Below, in pieces: positions 22,099-36,019 of a DNA stretch of 64,000 nt. The stretch lies in the NCBI GenBank assembly GCA_030710605.1, contig CP092874.1, positions 37,398,696 to 37,462,695 of the forward strand, read 5' to 3'. The position numbers and the translations under genes are program-made. The notes beneath the pieces were generated by a model. That model saw only the letters and a list, made by a program, of their open reading frames with translations, had not been told where the DNA came from and did no database searches. Within the stretch, counting starts at the first letter, position 1. Each line of letters starts with the position of its first letter. The stretch comes from Cordylochernes scorpioides (taxonomy: Eukaryota; Arthropoda; Arachnida; Pseudoscorpiones; Chernetidae).

Positions 22099-22170
22099 TC
22101 CAGGAACCCGGGTTACTTCTACTGTCCTCTAGGGGAACCCGGGTTATCTCTACTGTCTTACAGGAACCCA
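22099..22170 (-). repeat. Inverted 29-bp minisatellite units (copy 2)
   Basis: Identical to 6242-6313. Confidence 0.75.
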
Positions 22171-23037
22171 GCTTCCCACTTGAAAACTAACTTTAGTGGC
22201 TGCCGCACAAGATCATCCCAGGTTCACAAAGGAGGAGAATATGTACAGATTCGTCTTATTTTGTGTTTCACATATTTATCAGGTTAAAACCTCGTGGTAC
22301 AGGATTCTTTGTTCCAGATGTTCTCAATTTGGATGCTCTAACTCGTTTATTTCTTTCATTGGCTTATTCCCTTCCTTATATAGCAGTGATGTGGCGTCGT
22401 CACCTATCACAAATTCGGTTGGTGAACTCTCTAATAAGAAAACAAAATCTGGAATAGTTTTCTGGAAAACTGGCATCATTCCAAATTATACGGCTATTGT
22501 TGGATCGCTAAGAGATATCTCTATAGATATTTACAATCCTATCAAAGTCAACGTTCAAAATCTTACCAGATCTATTGACTCAACGTCTTCTCTCTGTGAT
22601 ATCTCTTCTCTCGAAACTGTTTACTAAATTCAAACAAGTTAAGAAATAATAGTAACCATTATCCCAGATTGATGTGATGTATTGTAAACGTAAACGGTCA
22701 ATATTGTTTTTTTTATTCATCTTCGAAACTATTATTATCTTTGTCACTGAGATGGTACGAAGTTGTTTTATGACCATGAATCCGTTGTTGGAATTCACGA
22801 GTTGAATGTGTGGTCCAAAACGCTATGAGATGTCTTCCAGCGACAATCCTCTATGAGACCCGGCCGCAGCTAAACCAGGAGCATGGGCCAAACAAGATCA
22901 AACAATTTTTTCGAATAACTCCCCCATCTACGACTTCCCGAGACTTCCTTCCACACCAATGCGCCTCTACACTCATGACGAGAAAATAGCTGACATTTAA
23001 AACCATCCTCACGTTGTGTTGGGGACAATCACCCAGT
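22171..23037. other. Unrecognised region (copy of 6314-7180)
   Basis: Two overlapping open plus frames match nothing recognisable. Confidence 0.4.
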
Positions 23038-24770
23038 AGATAGAGGTAACCTGGGTTCCTGGAGGACAGTGGAGGTAACTTGGGTTCCTAGAGGACAGTG
23101 GAGGTAACTTGGGTTCCTAGAGGACAGTGGAGGTAACTTGGGTTCCTGGAGGACAGTGGAGGTAACCTGGGTTCCTGGAGGACAGTGGAGGTAACCTGGG
23201 TTCCTGGAGGACAGTGGAGGTAACTTGGGTTCCTGGAGGACAGTGGAGGTAACTTGGGTTCCTGGAGGACAGTGGAGGTAACCTGGGTTCCTGGAGGACA
23301 GTGGAGGTAACTTGGGTTCCTGGAGGACAGTGGAGGTAACTTGGGTTCCTGGAGGACAGTGGAGGTAACCTGGGTTCCTGGAGGACAGTGGAGGTAACTT
23401 GGGTTCCTAGAGGACAGTGGAGGTAACTTGGGTTCCTGGAGGACAGTGGAGGTAACCTGGGTTCCTGGAGGACAGTGGAGGTAACTTGGGTTCCTAGAGG
23501 ACAGTGGAGGTAACCTGGGTTCCTGGAGGACAGTGGAGGTAACTTGGGTTCCTAGAGGACAGTGGAGGTAATTTGGGTTCCTGGAGGACAGTGGAGGTAA
23601 CCTGGGTTCCTGGAGGACAGTGGAGGTAACCTGGGTTCCTGGAGGACAGTGGAGGTAACCTGGGTTCCTGGAGGACAGTGGAGGTAACTTGGGTTCCTGG
23701 AGGACAGTGGAGGTAACCTGGGTTCCTGGAGGACAGTGGAGGTAACTTGGGTTCCTGGAGGACAGTGGAGGTAACCTGGGTTCCTGGAGGACAGTGGAGG
23801 TAACCTGGGTTCCTGGAGGACAGTGGAGGTAACCTGGGTTCCTGGAGGACAGTGGAGGTAACCCGGGTTCCTGGAGGACAGTGGAGGTAACCTGGGTTCC
23901 TGGAGGACAGTGGAGGTAACTTGGGTTCCTGGAGGACAGTGGAGGTAACCTGGGTTCCTGGAGGACAGTGGAGGTAACTTGGGTTCCTGGAGGACAGTGG
24001 AGGTAACCTGGGTTCCTGGAGGACAGTGGAGGTAACCTGGGTTCCCCTAGAGGACAATAGAGGTAACCCAGGTTCCTGGAGGACAGTAGGGGTAACACGG
24101 GTTCCTGGAGGACAGTGGAGGTAACCTGGGTTCCTGGAGGACAGTGGAGGTAACCTGGGTTCCTGGAGGACAGTGGAGGTAACCTGGGTTCCTGGAGGAC
24201 AGTAGGGGTAACCCGGGTTCCTGGAGGACAGTGGAGGTAACCTGGGTTCCTGGAGGACAGTAGGGGTAACCCGGGTTCCTGGAGGACAGTGGAGGTAACC
24301 CGGGTTCCTGGAGGACAGTGGAGGTAACCCGGGTTCCTGGAGGACAGTGGAGGTAACCTGGGTTCCTGGAGGACAGTAGGGGTAACCCGGGTTCCTGGAG
24401 GACAGTGGAGGTAACCCGGGTTCCTGGAGGACAGTGGAGGTAACCCGGGTTCCTGGAGGACAGTGGAGGTAACCCGGGTTCCTGGAGGACAGTGGAGGTA
24501 ACCTGGGTTCCTGGAGGACAGTGGAGGTAACCCGGGTTCCTAGAGGACAGTAGAGGTAACCTGGGTTCCCCTAGAGGACAATAGAGTTAACCCAGGTTCC
24601 TGGAGGACAGTAGGGGTAACCCGGGTTCCTAGAGGACAGTAGGGGTAACCTGGATTCCCCTAGAGGACAATAGAGGTAACCCAGGTTCCTGGAGGACAGT
24701 AGGGGTAACCCGGGTTCCTAGAGGACAGTAGGGGTAACCTGGGTTCCCCTAGAGGACAATAGAGGTAACC
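23038..24770. repeat. 29-bp minisatellite, ~60 units (copy 2)
   Basis: One unit (29 bp) shorter than copy 1, with a different order of CTTGGG/CCTGGG and TGGAGG/TAGAGG variants in its left half. The right half matches copy 1 unit for unit. Confidence 0.97.
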
Positions 24771-24806
24771 TTAAATATGTCATTGATGACTTCCCCCCCT
24801 CTTCCT

Positions 24807-25168
24807 TCAGCGCTTCCCTCTACTGAGGGCTGACCACATGGTCTCTCCATATCTCCTACCATCATCTCCTCGTCGTCCAGTCCATTGTTTCAGGTCATCC
24901 ATATACTCTCGCCGTCTTTGTACGCGCGGTCTCTTCCCTTTATCTTTCCCTCCAGAACAGTCAGCAGTGTCTCCCCCGCTGATCCACACATCACATGTCC
25001 ATATAACCTCAGTTTTGTTGCTTTATGATCATCATAAACTGGCGTTCTGTTGCCATTCGATCAAGGACGTGATTGTTTGTCATCTTATCTGCCCATGGAA
25101 TCTAAAGTATTCTTCTATAAAGGTACATCTCGAAGGCCTGTAACCATGGTCTAGTAGATCGCGGTGAT
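24807..25168 (-). pseudogene. LINE C-terminal remnant (copy 2)
   Basis: Same as 8979-9340. Confidence 0.7.
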
Positions 25169-25598
25169 TTATTGCGCCCAGAGGATTCATGTTGAAATTC
25201 TCGGTAAATGTTTCTCGGGTAATATAACCTTTAAATAGAGAGAATGGCTAAATTTCTAAAATAGTGTTATTTTTAAAGGGCTTAATAGGAAATGCTATTT
25301 TAACTCCTTTTTTAAAGTGAATTTTTTTTTCTACAATTTTTTTTTTTACAATAAAGATTTTGGGTTGAGCGAGTTGCTTCCCCGACGATCGGATAAATCT
25401 TGGCCAGGGTGGAGCAGCGGACATGGTGGAGCATCTTGACTCGGGGGAATGTTCTAGCCGTGAGATGGCGGGGACAATAGAGAGAATATGGTTTTACGGG
25501 CTACTAACCAAAGTGTATGATTTTTTTAGCACAAAAATTGGATGTAGCAAGCAGACAAACTGCAATCTGCAGTACCAAGGTGCTGCCCGCCACCAAGG
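25169..25598. other. AT-rich spacer (copy 2)
   Basis: Copy of 9341-9770. No gene recognised. Confidence 0.4.
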
Positions 25599-25678
25599 AA
25601 ATTAGCCAAGGCGGGATTCGATCTCAGGTCGTCATTGCCGAGAATTAGCTGTTTATACCATTCCTCCACCGAACTTCC
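25599..25678 (-). repeat. tRNA-derived SINE-like segment (copy 2)
   Basis: Same as 9771-9850. Confidence 0.4.
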
Positions 25679-25717
25679 CCCATACAGGGCCAGTAGGACG
25701 TTGTGGTGTTCCCTTGA

Positions 25718-26047
25718 TGACATCCGGGATTTACTCTCGAATTATATTGACAAACATTTTCAGTTTTTGCTGATCAGTTTTTAGCGGGAAGAATGTTGTC
25801 TTCGTTTGTTAGTGAACCAATTCCTCACGCCTTCTCATTGGACGAATGTGGCCATGTCTGTATATAAGAGGGGACTAAGGGAATGCGAGGGGGCCCAGAG
25901 CGTGGAGAATTGGTGTGGAGACGCTTAAAGTGTTTTTCTACGTGTTTTTTCCGTGACTGGGGATCTCTTCGCATCCTTGTGTAACCTCGGTCCGATCCCT
26001 ACCAACGCTGCAAATAAAAGATAAGTACTGTTTTATTTTATTTAACA
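25718..26047 (+). promoter_or_regulatory. LTR- or 5'UTR-like promoter module (copy 2)
   Basis: Same as 9890-10219, with TATATAAGAG and AATAAAAG. Confidence 0.4.
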
Positions 26048-26192
26048 AATCGTGAATTTTTTTTATTTATCTCCTTTTTTTTTTGTTGGTGTTGTACTCT
26101 TGAGTGTACGTTTTTTTTTTTTTTTTGTTTTTTTTTGTGTATTAATGTATTATTGATTTTTGTGTGATAACCCGTAAAATTAACTTTTGTCA

Positions 26193-27131
26193 ATACTCCT
26201 GCACACGTCGTGTTGATGACATACGGGATATACTCCTGCACACGTCGTGTTGATGACATACGGGATATACTCCTGCACACGTCGTGTTGATGACATACGG
26301 GATATACTCCTGCACACGTCGTGTTGATGACATACGGGATATACTCCTGCACACGTCGTGTTGATGACATACGGGATATACTCCTGCACACGTCGTGTTG
26401 ATGACATACGGGATATACTCCTGCACACGTCGTGTTGATGACATACGGGATATACTCCTGCACACGTCGGGTTGATGATATACGGAATATACTCCTGCAC
26501 ACGTCGTGTTGATGACATACGGGATATACTCCTGCGCACGTCGTGTTGATGACATACGGGATATACTCCTGCACACGTCGTGTTGATGACATACGGGATA
26601 TACTCCTGCACACGTCGGGTTGATGATATACGGGATATACTCCTGCACACGTCGGGTTGATGACATACGGGATATACTCCTGCGCACGTCGTGTTGATGA
26701 CATACGGGATATACTCCTGCACACGTCGTGTTGATGACATACGGGATATACTCCTGCGCACGTCGTGTTGATGACATACGGGATATACTCCTGCACACGT
26801 CGTGTTGATGACATACAGGATATACTCCTGCACACGTCGTGTTGATGACATACGGGATATACTCCTGCACACGTCGGGTTGATGATATACGGGATATACT
26901 CCTGCACACGTCGGGTTGATGACATACGGGATATACTCCTGCGCACGTCGTGTTGATGACATACGGGATATACTCCTGCACACGTCGTGTTGATGACATA
27001 CAGGATATACTCCTGCACACGTCGGGTTGATGACATACGGGATATACTCCTGCACACGTCGGGTTGATGATATACGGGATATACTCCTGCACACGTCGGG
27101 TTGATGATATACGGGATATACTCCTGCACAC
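26193..27131. repeat. 37-bp minisatellite, ~25.4 units (copy 2)
   Basis: 74 bp (two units) longer than copy 1, with a differently ordered set of GTCGTG/GTCGGG/CGCACG variants. Confidence 0.97.
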
Positions 27132-27553
27132 TGATGACAACTTCGAGACGATGATGGGAACCTAGCTTAACTCGCTGCCGCCCGGAGCTTACACCATCGT
27201 CGTTGCTGGACGACGAAAGACTTGTTCTCAGTAGGTGCGTCGTCTTCCAGTCCCCGGGGGTGAAGCCTTCCTCGGTCCCGGGGGAGTTCTCCCGGCTGAG
27301 CTGGTAGACTGAGGTAAGTGGATATCCCCCCCCCCCCCCCCCCCCCCCCGCCCGCCCCTCTGAACCAAAATAGACGCCGCACCTTACTCAGCCATGCCAA
27401 CCTTAATACCGACTAACTTTCCTCCTCCATTGTTGCCCTCTCGTTTCTATAGAACGCACCACTTGTTATTTTCACAGCCTATCCTAAAATTGCTTCAATG
27501 ACCCCCGATTCTCACTAAAGTCCAACTCCACCAGCGAGTGCAAGTAACCAAAC
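27132..27553. other. Spacer with expanded poly-C tract (copy 2)
   Basis: Copy of 11229-11638. The C-run near 27327-27350 is 12 bases longer. Confidence 0.5.
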
Positions 27554-27685
27554 GGGGCTCTGGCATATTTGTAAGTGTAAAAGTCGAACTGCTTTTCATA
27601 TGTGTAGACATGTGGTGCACTTACAGTAAAAGAAGGTGTCAACTTTTACCCACCATGATTATCATGGCCTTTTCCACGTGTACAA
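27554..27685. repeat. Dispersed satellite-related element (copy 2)
   Basis: Same as 11639-11770. Confidence 0.7.
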
Positions 27686-28152
27686 GGAATAATAATTATA
27701 AAACAACCTCTTTGCGGAGAGAGCATACAAAATAATACAACATAAAGTTGCGATGATATTCATGTACCAAAAGATGCACCTCTACTTTTAAATATCCAAA
27801 AAAAACAATGTATTTTGTTTATCACCCCAGTACAAAACGTAAAGGTGGTAATAAGGAATGAGCCACACAACACCAGTTTAGGATAATTCAGATAAAAAAC
27901 CAATCTGTATATCGTTATATGTTTTATTGCGTATTTAAAGAGAGAGAGAGAGGAGCCTCATTGCTGCCCACACAATGTTTAAAATATATTTTAATTGAAA
28001 TATAAACCCAACCAACCTATTCCATCTCACTAGGCTCAATTGCCATCAACGATATAAGCTGAAAGATACAATCTGCGTATATAATGGTTCTGGTCAATAT
28101 AGGAGAATCAAGAGTGTCCTGCAAATTCAGAAAAATTGTGACAGAAGTGGAC
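27686..28152. other. AT-rich spacer (copy 2)
   Basis: Copy of 11771-12237. No gene recognised. Confidence 0.5.
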
Positions 28153-28250
28153 TGCGGGGCCGCCAACATCATCCGGAGGTCGCGTGCTGACGTCACTCTG
28201 GCCGCACAAGCACCACTCTATCGTGCCTATCTTCGGCGTATCCAGTTCTC
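28153..28250 (+). repeat. Short GC-rich element with TGACGTCA (copy 2)
   Basis: Same as 12238-12335. Confidence 0.6.
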
Positions 28251-28504
28251 TGTGGGCGGGTCGAGGTATCTGTCCATAGAGATTTGACGTATGGACCAAC
28301 CGGGGGATTTCCGAGTCCAAATTATCTGTCTGCTAGAACTGCTACTAAACGTTTACTTTGAGTAAAAACAAAAAATTCAAATGCTCTCCCTGTCAGACAG
28401 AGATGTGCAATATTTGGAAAATTTTAAAAGATACAGAAATACAGTAACTTTAAGGAAAAAAGGCTTTTTGATAGGATTTATTTATTCCATTATTCACACG
28501 ACAA

Positions 28505-29266
28505 TCTACAATTAGTAAACAAGTTGCTTAAATTTGTCCGTATACATCTGTCACTTGAACAGAAACAGAGATACCGAGAAACATGTAAGACCAGGCTTGA
28601 AATGGCCGCAGATGATAATGGAAGGCTCAAAGTGATAACGGGGGATGAGTTTATGGTTATGTCCCGGAAACAAGACATCAACCAAAAGAATGGTGCGGTT
28701 AAGAAGAACCAAAACCAAATAAAGTTCGCTTCTCTAACTCGAAATTCAACGTTCTGTTTGCAACATTTTTTTTTTATCACAAAGGACTGGTCTACCATCT
28801 TTTTGTTCCTGTAGGACAAATCATCAGGTCTTTATCGGTATTTTGTGGCGGCTAAGGGAAGTCATAAGGTGGAAACAATAAGAAAAATAAGTTTCTCAGG
28901 ATTGGGTTCTCCACCAGGACAACGCAAGACCTCACATGACTGTTGCAGTTTGCAGCACAGACAGCTCGGCGTGTGCACCGGCTATGGCGAAGATAAGCAT
29001 GATTAAAGGGTGCTTGTGCGGCCAAAGTGACGTCAGCACGCGTGGGCCGGCGTTGGCGGCCCCACAACAAAGTTCCTATACCCTCTCAGGCCTCATACTC
29101 ACCAGATCTTGCCCCAAATGACTTTTTCCTATACAGTAAAACAAAAATGTCTCTTAAAGAGCAATGATTTGAGCCACGAGAAGTCAAAATAGAAAATTCG
29201 CTGAAGTTCCTCAGAGGCTTGTAAAAATATGTTTATAAAAAATCTGCAAAAAATTGGGAAGCAAGA
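28505..29266 (+). pseudogene. mariner transposase, broken (copy 2)
   Basis: Same stops, frameshifts and internal GC-rich insertion as 12590-13351. Confidence 0.8.
28960..29065 (-). repeat. Short GC-rich element in mariner (copy 2)
   Basis: Same as 13045-13150. Confidence 0.65.
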
Positions 29267-29273
29267 TGATCTA

Positions 29274-29495
29274 CACTCATGGACAAAACTTAAGGAAGTT
29301 TTACCATGTATATCGGGATTCAGACAATATTACACTCATGGACAAAACTTAAGGAAGTTGTACCTTTTAGCATGTATATCGGGATTCAGACAATAACTTT
29401 GAAAGATATTACAATGACCTTTATTGAAAACACACGAAATAACCAAGTGTGAATAAAATTGCCTCTATCTCCTTCAAAAAAAAAAAAAAAAAAAC
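29274..29495 (+). mobile_element. MITE end with self-insertion (copy 2)
   Basis: CACTCATGGACAAAACTTAA at 29274 and 29333. Same as 13359-13580. Confidence 0.6.
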
Positions 29496-29730
29496 AGACA
29501 CTGGCAACGTCAATTATCCATGAATGTAGGTGCTTGACGCAAAAGCGGATTATTTTGAAGATTACTGAATAAAATTTTCTTCTGACTTTATTTTATTCAA
29601 CAACAACAACGACAAAAAGGCTTTTATAAGGGCCCATTGCCCTGTATGGATTCGCCATACAACAACAAAATAATACAGTAATTTTTCTCCCTTTCCCCAT
29701 GTGTACGTGGGCCTTTGTTTGAAAAGTGAT

Positions 29731-31900
29731 TTATTTACACATCTGTTCTAAAATTTCCTCACTACCTCTTTTGTGTATGAATCTATTAACAATTGATCTG
29801 TAGAAATTATAGAGTTCTATTGCTATATTTTTCTTTTCTGAAATAGTTCTCAGCGTCTTCAGTGGGTTGGTAAATCTCCAGAAGGTGTTTTTAACAGTTT
29901 TTTTTAAATCTTTCTTCACCTAAATATTTGCATTCTATGATATAGTGGAAGATTTCATCAGATATCATATTTCCACAAATCCTGCAGTGAATGTTTTCCT
30001 TTTTGATGATGAGAATATGACTTTCTCTATCTAGGGTTGAAGTAATTCTAGTCCGTGCAATGAAGGCAATTATCTTCGATGACAGATTCCATGACAAGTA
30101 TCGTTCTGGCATAAAGTAATTACAGATAAGTTTATAGTTTGAAATTTTTTTCGAATTGTCGAGTCTAGCGAAGTCTTGTTGAATAAGCTCTTCTATTTTT
30201 GTTTTCATAATCTTAGGAAGTTATTTTTTAATTGTATCATAGTTCGGTGGGAGGTTCAGCCATGACTGACCACAACAGTTGATTATATCATTAACTGTTT
30301 TGTATAATCCTATAGAGTTTTTTGACATTTGATGTACTTCTTTCAGTCTGTTCCAGCATAATTTTGGCAGTCTGCACTTGTCCATTTCCAGTATTCTCAT
30401 GTAGTATTTCAATGTTACTTTTGTGGCGGTAGCAGTAAGTGAGATTCTTCCAGTCTTCAATCTAAATATGTGCCCCGGGATATATCTAGGTAAATCAAGA
30501 AATTTTTTTATGGAATGGGGTGTAGGGGTGCAGCTTTCGTTGATCATGGCACAATGATCCAGGCACACTTTGGTGAAAGTCTGACTTTGCCTGTAGTTTG
30601 AGGCCGTTCCTATGGAAGCAGACGCCTTTGCTGCCGACTCTAACATGAGTACAGACGCAGCTCCTCCGTATCCCTTGCTGAGGTCCATCAACTGGGTCAG
30701 TTGAAGTCAGGATTTTTAAAGAGGTCTACTCCTCTTCTAACAATGCTGCTGTTGGTCCGCGACTGCTTATTTGTCAGAGTTATTCTGCTTGTTTCGCAGC
30801 TGGCCTTCATATCTGAAGGTCGTTCCCCTATCCGCCACCTGGGGACGCGCCCTGTAGCAGTCAGCTCTGCCAAGGTGCCAATCGTGTAATCTTTACACAA
30901 GGGGATAAGAAACAACAACAACAAGTTTTTTATAAATGAGGTTTGAAGTTGCTCTATAGTTTCCCCATTATCGCAGGCCCACACTGGGGCCACGTAAAAA
31001 ATAATTGATTTTATCGAAGATTCAAATAGTTTGAATGCAACTTCTATCGAATCGATTTTTTTCTCTTTTTAGAAAACCAATGGTTGAGTTTAGTGCGGTA
31101 TATGTCTTTGCTTTGAAAACTAGTGCAGCTTGTCTGGTACTGTGTGTGTTTGTATAGGGGAATCCCAGATATGTTATTCTAGGGGTGACAGTCAACGGAG
31201 TGCCTCCCCAGAACCAGTTTTCATTTCTTGCTGGTCTTCCACCATTTCTGAACACCATTATTTTTGTCTTTTTTTCATTTAACACTAATTTATTTTCCTT
31301 CAGATAGGTTCTAAGTAAATTGATTTTGCTTTGCAAATTGATTTTTAATTCTCCTATTATTGCTATGTCATCTGCATACATGAGAAGATGGAGGAAGCCG
31401 AAGTCTGGAAGATAGAATCCTGTAAGTGAAGAATTATTATAATATTCAATTAGATCAGATATATAAGTTATAAATAGTAGAGGTGACAGTGGCTCTCTCT
31501 TTAAAACTCGGGAATCAATTTTTACGTTGTTTGAGTATTTACCTTTCCATCTAACTGAGATGTTTGCTGCCTCATAATAACTTTTTATTATTGATATAAA
31601 CCTTGGGCTGATCCCCATTTTTTGTAATTTATTCCAGAGTATTTCGTGAGGAACTGTGTCAAATGCCTTGGTCAAATCAACAAAGAAAATGTATAGTTTA
31701 CCTCGTTTCTTTCTTAAAGATAGTTGGATAAGGGTATTCAGGGTAAAAATATGGTCTAGACATGAGCGGTGTTTTCGGAATCCTGCTTGATTTTCTCCTA
31801 TATAATATCTTTTCTCAATCCAATTGTTGAGTCTGTTTCTTAGAATTGAGGTAAATAATTTGGACATATTGCTGCATAGTGCAATTCCTATTACTTCATT
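29731..31900 (-). pseudogene. LINE ORF2, interrupted (copy 2)
   Basis: RT motifs FVDLTKAFD and MYADD, C-terminal finger CRIC...HYIIEC. Same breaks as 13816-15985. Confidence 0.8.
30512..30922 (+). mobile_element. Nested retroelement 3' end (copy 2)
   Basis: Same as 14597-15007, with AAC-repeat tail and AATTTTTTTAT-type flanks. Confidence 0.75.
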
Positions 31901-32199
31901 TTATTCTTGAATTTCATAAATTCCGGGTATATTTAATGAAAGTACTTTGTACCTATGTAGTGATACAGAAGTAAATTATAAAAGAGAAATAAAAGAGAAG
32001 AAGCTTTTCCATAGAGAATAATTCCCAGGTGATTCAAGCAGAGTTAGTCATTCCCAGCCAGACACCACTATTGATGGAATGCCAAATTCCTAAATCATTG
32101 AGTTACCAAGGGCATCTGTTTAAGCAGTCAAGTTCATGTTAACTCCATTTTGGTGCCAAAACGGAGTTAAATTGGGACTGATAAGGCACAATTTAGATT

Positions 32200-32401
32200 A
32201 TAAACACAAAGTAATAAGGCCAAATCCAAATGAATAAATAGTGTGTGACGCTTTGTTAACACTTGATAACAGTTACTTTTTAAAACATGCTTTGGTATAA
32301 TTTCTCATTCAGCACTTTTGTCTGAAGATGGTAACAATGGTATTACTGAAACGTCACACATTTTATTTATTTGGATTTGGTCTTATTACCTCTTGTATTT
32401 A
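32200..32401. repeat. Foldback element (copy 2)
   Basis: Same as 16285-16486. Confidence 0.7.
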
Positions 32402-33019
32402 AATTGTGACTAAAATTGATTCATTCCTGAGGTTTCTATTGAATGGGAACAATAATAAATGCATTTGTATTCCTTTTTTTTTTCTGAAAGATAGTTACAT
32501 TGACATATGTTGATGTTAGGAAAATTGAAGAGAGGAAAGCTTCCATTGAGATGACTAGAAGGGGTTAAAGAAAGCAACCAGTAGGTTTCTAGATTAGCTG
32601 AGAGTGATGGTCACCGTCCGACCAAATTGAAGAATATTTCTCTTTAGAGTCACAAAAAGTTGAACTTTATGGATGTTAACAACAATTAGAAAAGTCATAT
32701 TCTTGTTTATTGTTGTTGTAAGTGTCCTTCAAGTCAAGTTCGACTTTTGGTGACTAGATGGGAAAATATTTTCTAATTTGATCTTGTTCATTAGGAAAAA
32801 TTACTTGATGCTGGAAATATGAACTGAATGGAGAGGGTTGCTGTTCAAAATTTTGCTCAATTATAATGTGGTGTGGCCTCAAAAGAAAGTTCAAACTTTA
32901 CATGAAATTTGCCTTGAGCCTCATTCACCTTGTCCTTACTCCCCTAGACAAGTTGGGATTCCTCTACTGATATTTGGAAGGTTTAAAATTGATCAGTTTA
33001 TATAGAGGAAGTATGTATA
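32402..33019. other. Spacer (copy 2)
   Basis: Copy of 16487-17104. No gene recognised. Confidence 0.4.
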
Positions 33020-33151
33020 GGGGCTCTGGCACATTTGTAAGTGCAAAGTCGAACTGCTTTTCACATGTGTAGACATGTGGTGCACTTACAGTAAAAGCAG
33101 TTGCTTTCTTCTACCCACTATGATTTTCATGACCTGTACCACGTGTACTCA
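33020..33151. repeat. Satellite-progenitor element (copy 2)
   Basis: Same as 17105-17236. Confidence 0.7.
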
Positions 33152-33202
33152 GGATAAGCAAAAAAAAAATGTATAGGGGACTACTTTATAAATAATAAAA
33201 GT

Positions 33203-34938
33203 TACAAGCTGTCACAATCCTCTACCCACCATGTTATCATGGCCTGGGGTACTACATGTGTAGACATGTGGTGTACTTACAGTACAGGCTGTCACAACCT
33301 TCTACCCACCATGTTATCATGGCCTGGTACTACATGTGTAGACATGTGGTGTACTTACAGTACAGGCTGTCACAACCTTCTACCCACCATGGTTATCATG
33401 GCCTGGGGTACTACATGTGTAGACATGTGGTGTACTTACAGTACAAACTGTCACAACCCTCTACCCACCATGTTATCATGGCCTGGTACTACATGTGTAG
33501 ACATGTGGTGTACTTACAGTACAAGCTGTCACAACCCTCTACCCACCATGTTATCATGGCCTGGTACTACATGTGTAGACATGCGGTGTACTTACAGTAC
33601 AAGCTGTCACAACCTTCTACCCACCATGGTTATCATGGCCTGGGGTACTACATGTGTAGACATGCGGTGTACTTACAGTACAAGCTGTCACAACCCTCTA
33701 CCCACCATGGTTATCATGGCCTGGTACTACATGTGTAGACATGTGGTGTACTTACAGTACAAGCTTTCACAACCCTCTACCCACCATGTTATCATGGCCT
33801 GGTACTACATGTGTAGACATGTGGTGTACTTACAGTACAAGCTGTCACAACCTTCTACCCACCATGTTATCATGGCCTGGTACTACATGTGTAGACATGT
33901 GATGTACTTACAGTACAAGCTGTCACAACCCTCTACCCACCATGGTTATCATGGCCTGGTACTACATGTGTAGACATGTGGTGTACTTACAGTACAAGCT
34001 TTCACAACCCTCTACCCACCATGTTATCATGGCCTGGTACTACATGTGTAGACATGCGGTGTACTTACAGTACAAGCTGTCACAACCTTCTACCCACCAT
34101 GGTTATCATGGCCTGGGGTACTACATGTGTAGACATGTGGTGTATTTACAGTACAAGCTGTCACAAACCTTCTACCCACCATGTTATCATGGCCTGGTAC
34201 TACATGTGTAGACATGTGGTGTACTTACAGTACAAGCTTTCACAACCCTCTACCCACCATGTTATCATGGCCTGGTACTACATGTGTAGACATGTGGTGT
34301 ACTTACAGTACAAGCTTTCACAACCCTCTACCCACCATGTTATCATGGCCTGGTACTACATGTGTAGACATGTGGTGTACTTACAGTACAAGCTTTCACA
34401 ACCCTCTACCCACCATGTTATCATGGCCTGGTACTACATGTGTAGACATGTGGTGTACTTACAGTACAAGTTGTCACAACCCTCTACCCACCATGTTATC
34501 ATGGCCTGGTACTACATGTGTAGACATGTGGTGTACTTACAGTACAAGTTGTCACAACCCTCTACCCACCATGTTATCATGGCCTGGTACTACATGTGTA
34601 GACATGTGGTGTACTTACAGTACAAGTTGTCACAACCCTCTATCCACCATGATTATCATGGCCTGGTACTACATGTGTAGACATGTGGTGTACTTACAGT
34701 ACAAGCTTTCACAACCCTCTACCCACCATGTTATCATGGCCTGGTACTACATGTGTAGACATGTGGTGTACTTACAGTACAAGTTGTCACAACCCTCTAC
34801 CCACCATGTTATCATGGCCTGGTACTACATGTGTAGACATGTGGTGTACTTACAGTACAAGTTGTCACAACCCTCTATCCACCATGATTATCATGGCCTG
34901 GTACTACATGTGTAGACATGTGGTGTACTTACAGTAAA
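33203..34938. repeat. 78-bp satellite, ~22 units (copy 2)
   Basis: About five units longer than copy 1 and much more regular: units are intact 78-mers, with variants only in GTTATCATGG/GGTTATCATGG, CTGTCAC/CTTTCAC and TGTGG/TGCGG. Open 26-residue repeat peptides are artefacts. Confidence 0.95.
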
Positions 34939-36019
34939 AGGCAGTCACAAACTATCCATCATGATTACCATGTCATGTACAACATATGTATACATTTGTA
35001 AAAATAAAATAATAATAATAAAACAAGAGCCCTATAATGACATTATAAAATTTAAATATATTTTTTATTGCATTAACACAATTACATGGCACATGATTTT
35101 GTTGACATAAGATTCAAAAACCTTTAACATACTTAATAGATTACTATATATAACACACTATAGCTAATACAATAACAAAAAAAATTGATCATTTAATTAT
35201 TCCATAATAGTTTTATATAAGTAGTTAATAAAATAATTTTTAAATGAGTACCTTTTTTTATTTGAAATGTGCAAGCTTTAAAGTCAAAATTGTTTTTCTT
35301 CTACTATTTCTGAGTTGATGTTTCTAGACACAGTAGGACTACCTCTCTGTAAAGGACAACAGCTAGTTTTCATAGAGCCAAAGTGTCCTTTAGAGCAAGG
35401 TGTCCTCTTACAGGAGAGCTACTCTAGTAGAACCTCCATGAGGGTACATCTATAAAGGACAATTTTCATTTACAAAATTACCATTTTTACCTTTTTGCAA
35501 CTCTCTGATAAGAGGACACCTCTCCCTAAAGGACACTTTGGTTCTGCAATTAGGTGTCCTTTACAGGGAGGTTCACCTGTATATAGTAAAAATGGTCATT
35601 TTGGAAATGAAAACTGTCCTTTGTAGAGGTTTCTAACATGAGTGTCCTTTCAAGGAGGTTGTTCTGTTATATAAACCTGTAGAAAAGAGAGTTTAACTTG
35701 AAAGCTTGCACTTCAAATTGAAAAAAAAAAAAGCTTATTCTAAGAAATAAACTTTTAGAATTTCACAATTTTACTTTAAATTATACAATTAATGGCAATT
35801 TGTAGATAAATATAATGTGAAATTAATTATAGTCAATTAGAATTTAAATAAGGCTTCTTAGGAAAGCAAAAATCTTCCTCAATTACCAGCTTTGTCGGCG
35901 TTCTTTCCAAGTGATTGTTTATATATTTTATTAACAAAGATATTTTAAAAATGTTGGCTCTTTTTTCCTTTGTTTCAGTTTAAACTTCATTGAAATCAAT
36001 TAGGATGAAATTTTTTTAA
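34939..36019. other. AT-rich spacer with decayed pogo-like MITEs (copy 2)
   Basis: Copy of 18629-19720. No gene recognised. Confidence 0.5.

Larger units (their letters stand above)
29598..31905 (-). mobile_element. 5'-truncated LINE with nested element (copy 2)
   Basis: Same as 13683-15990. Confidence 0.85.
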
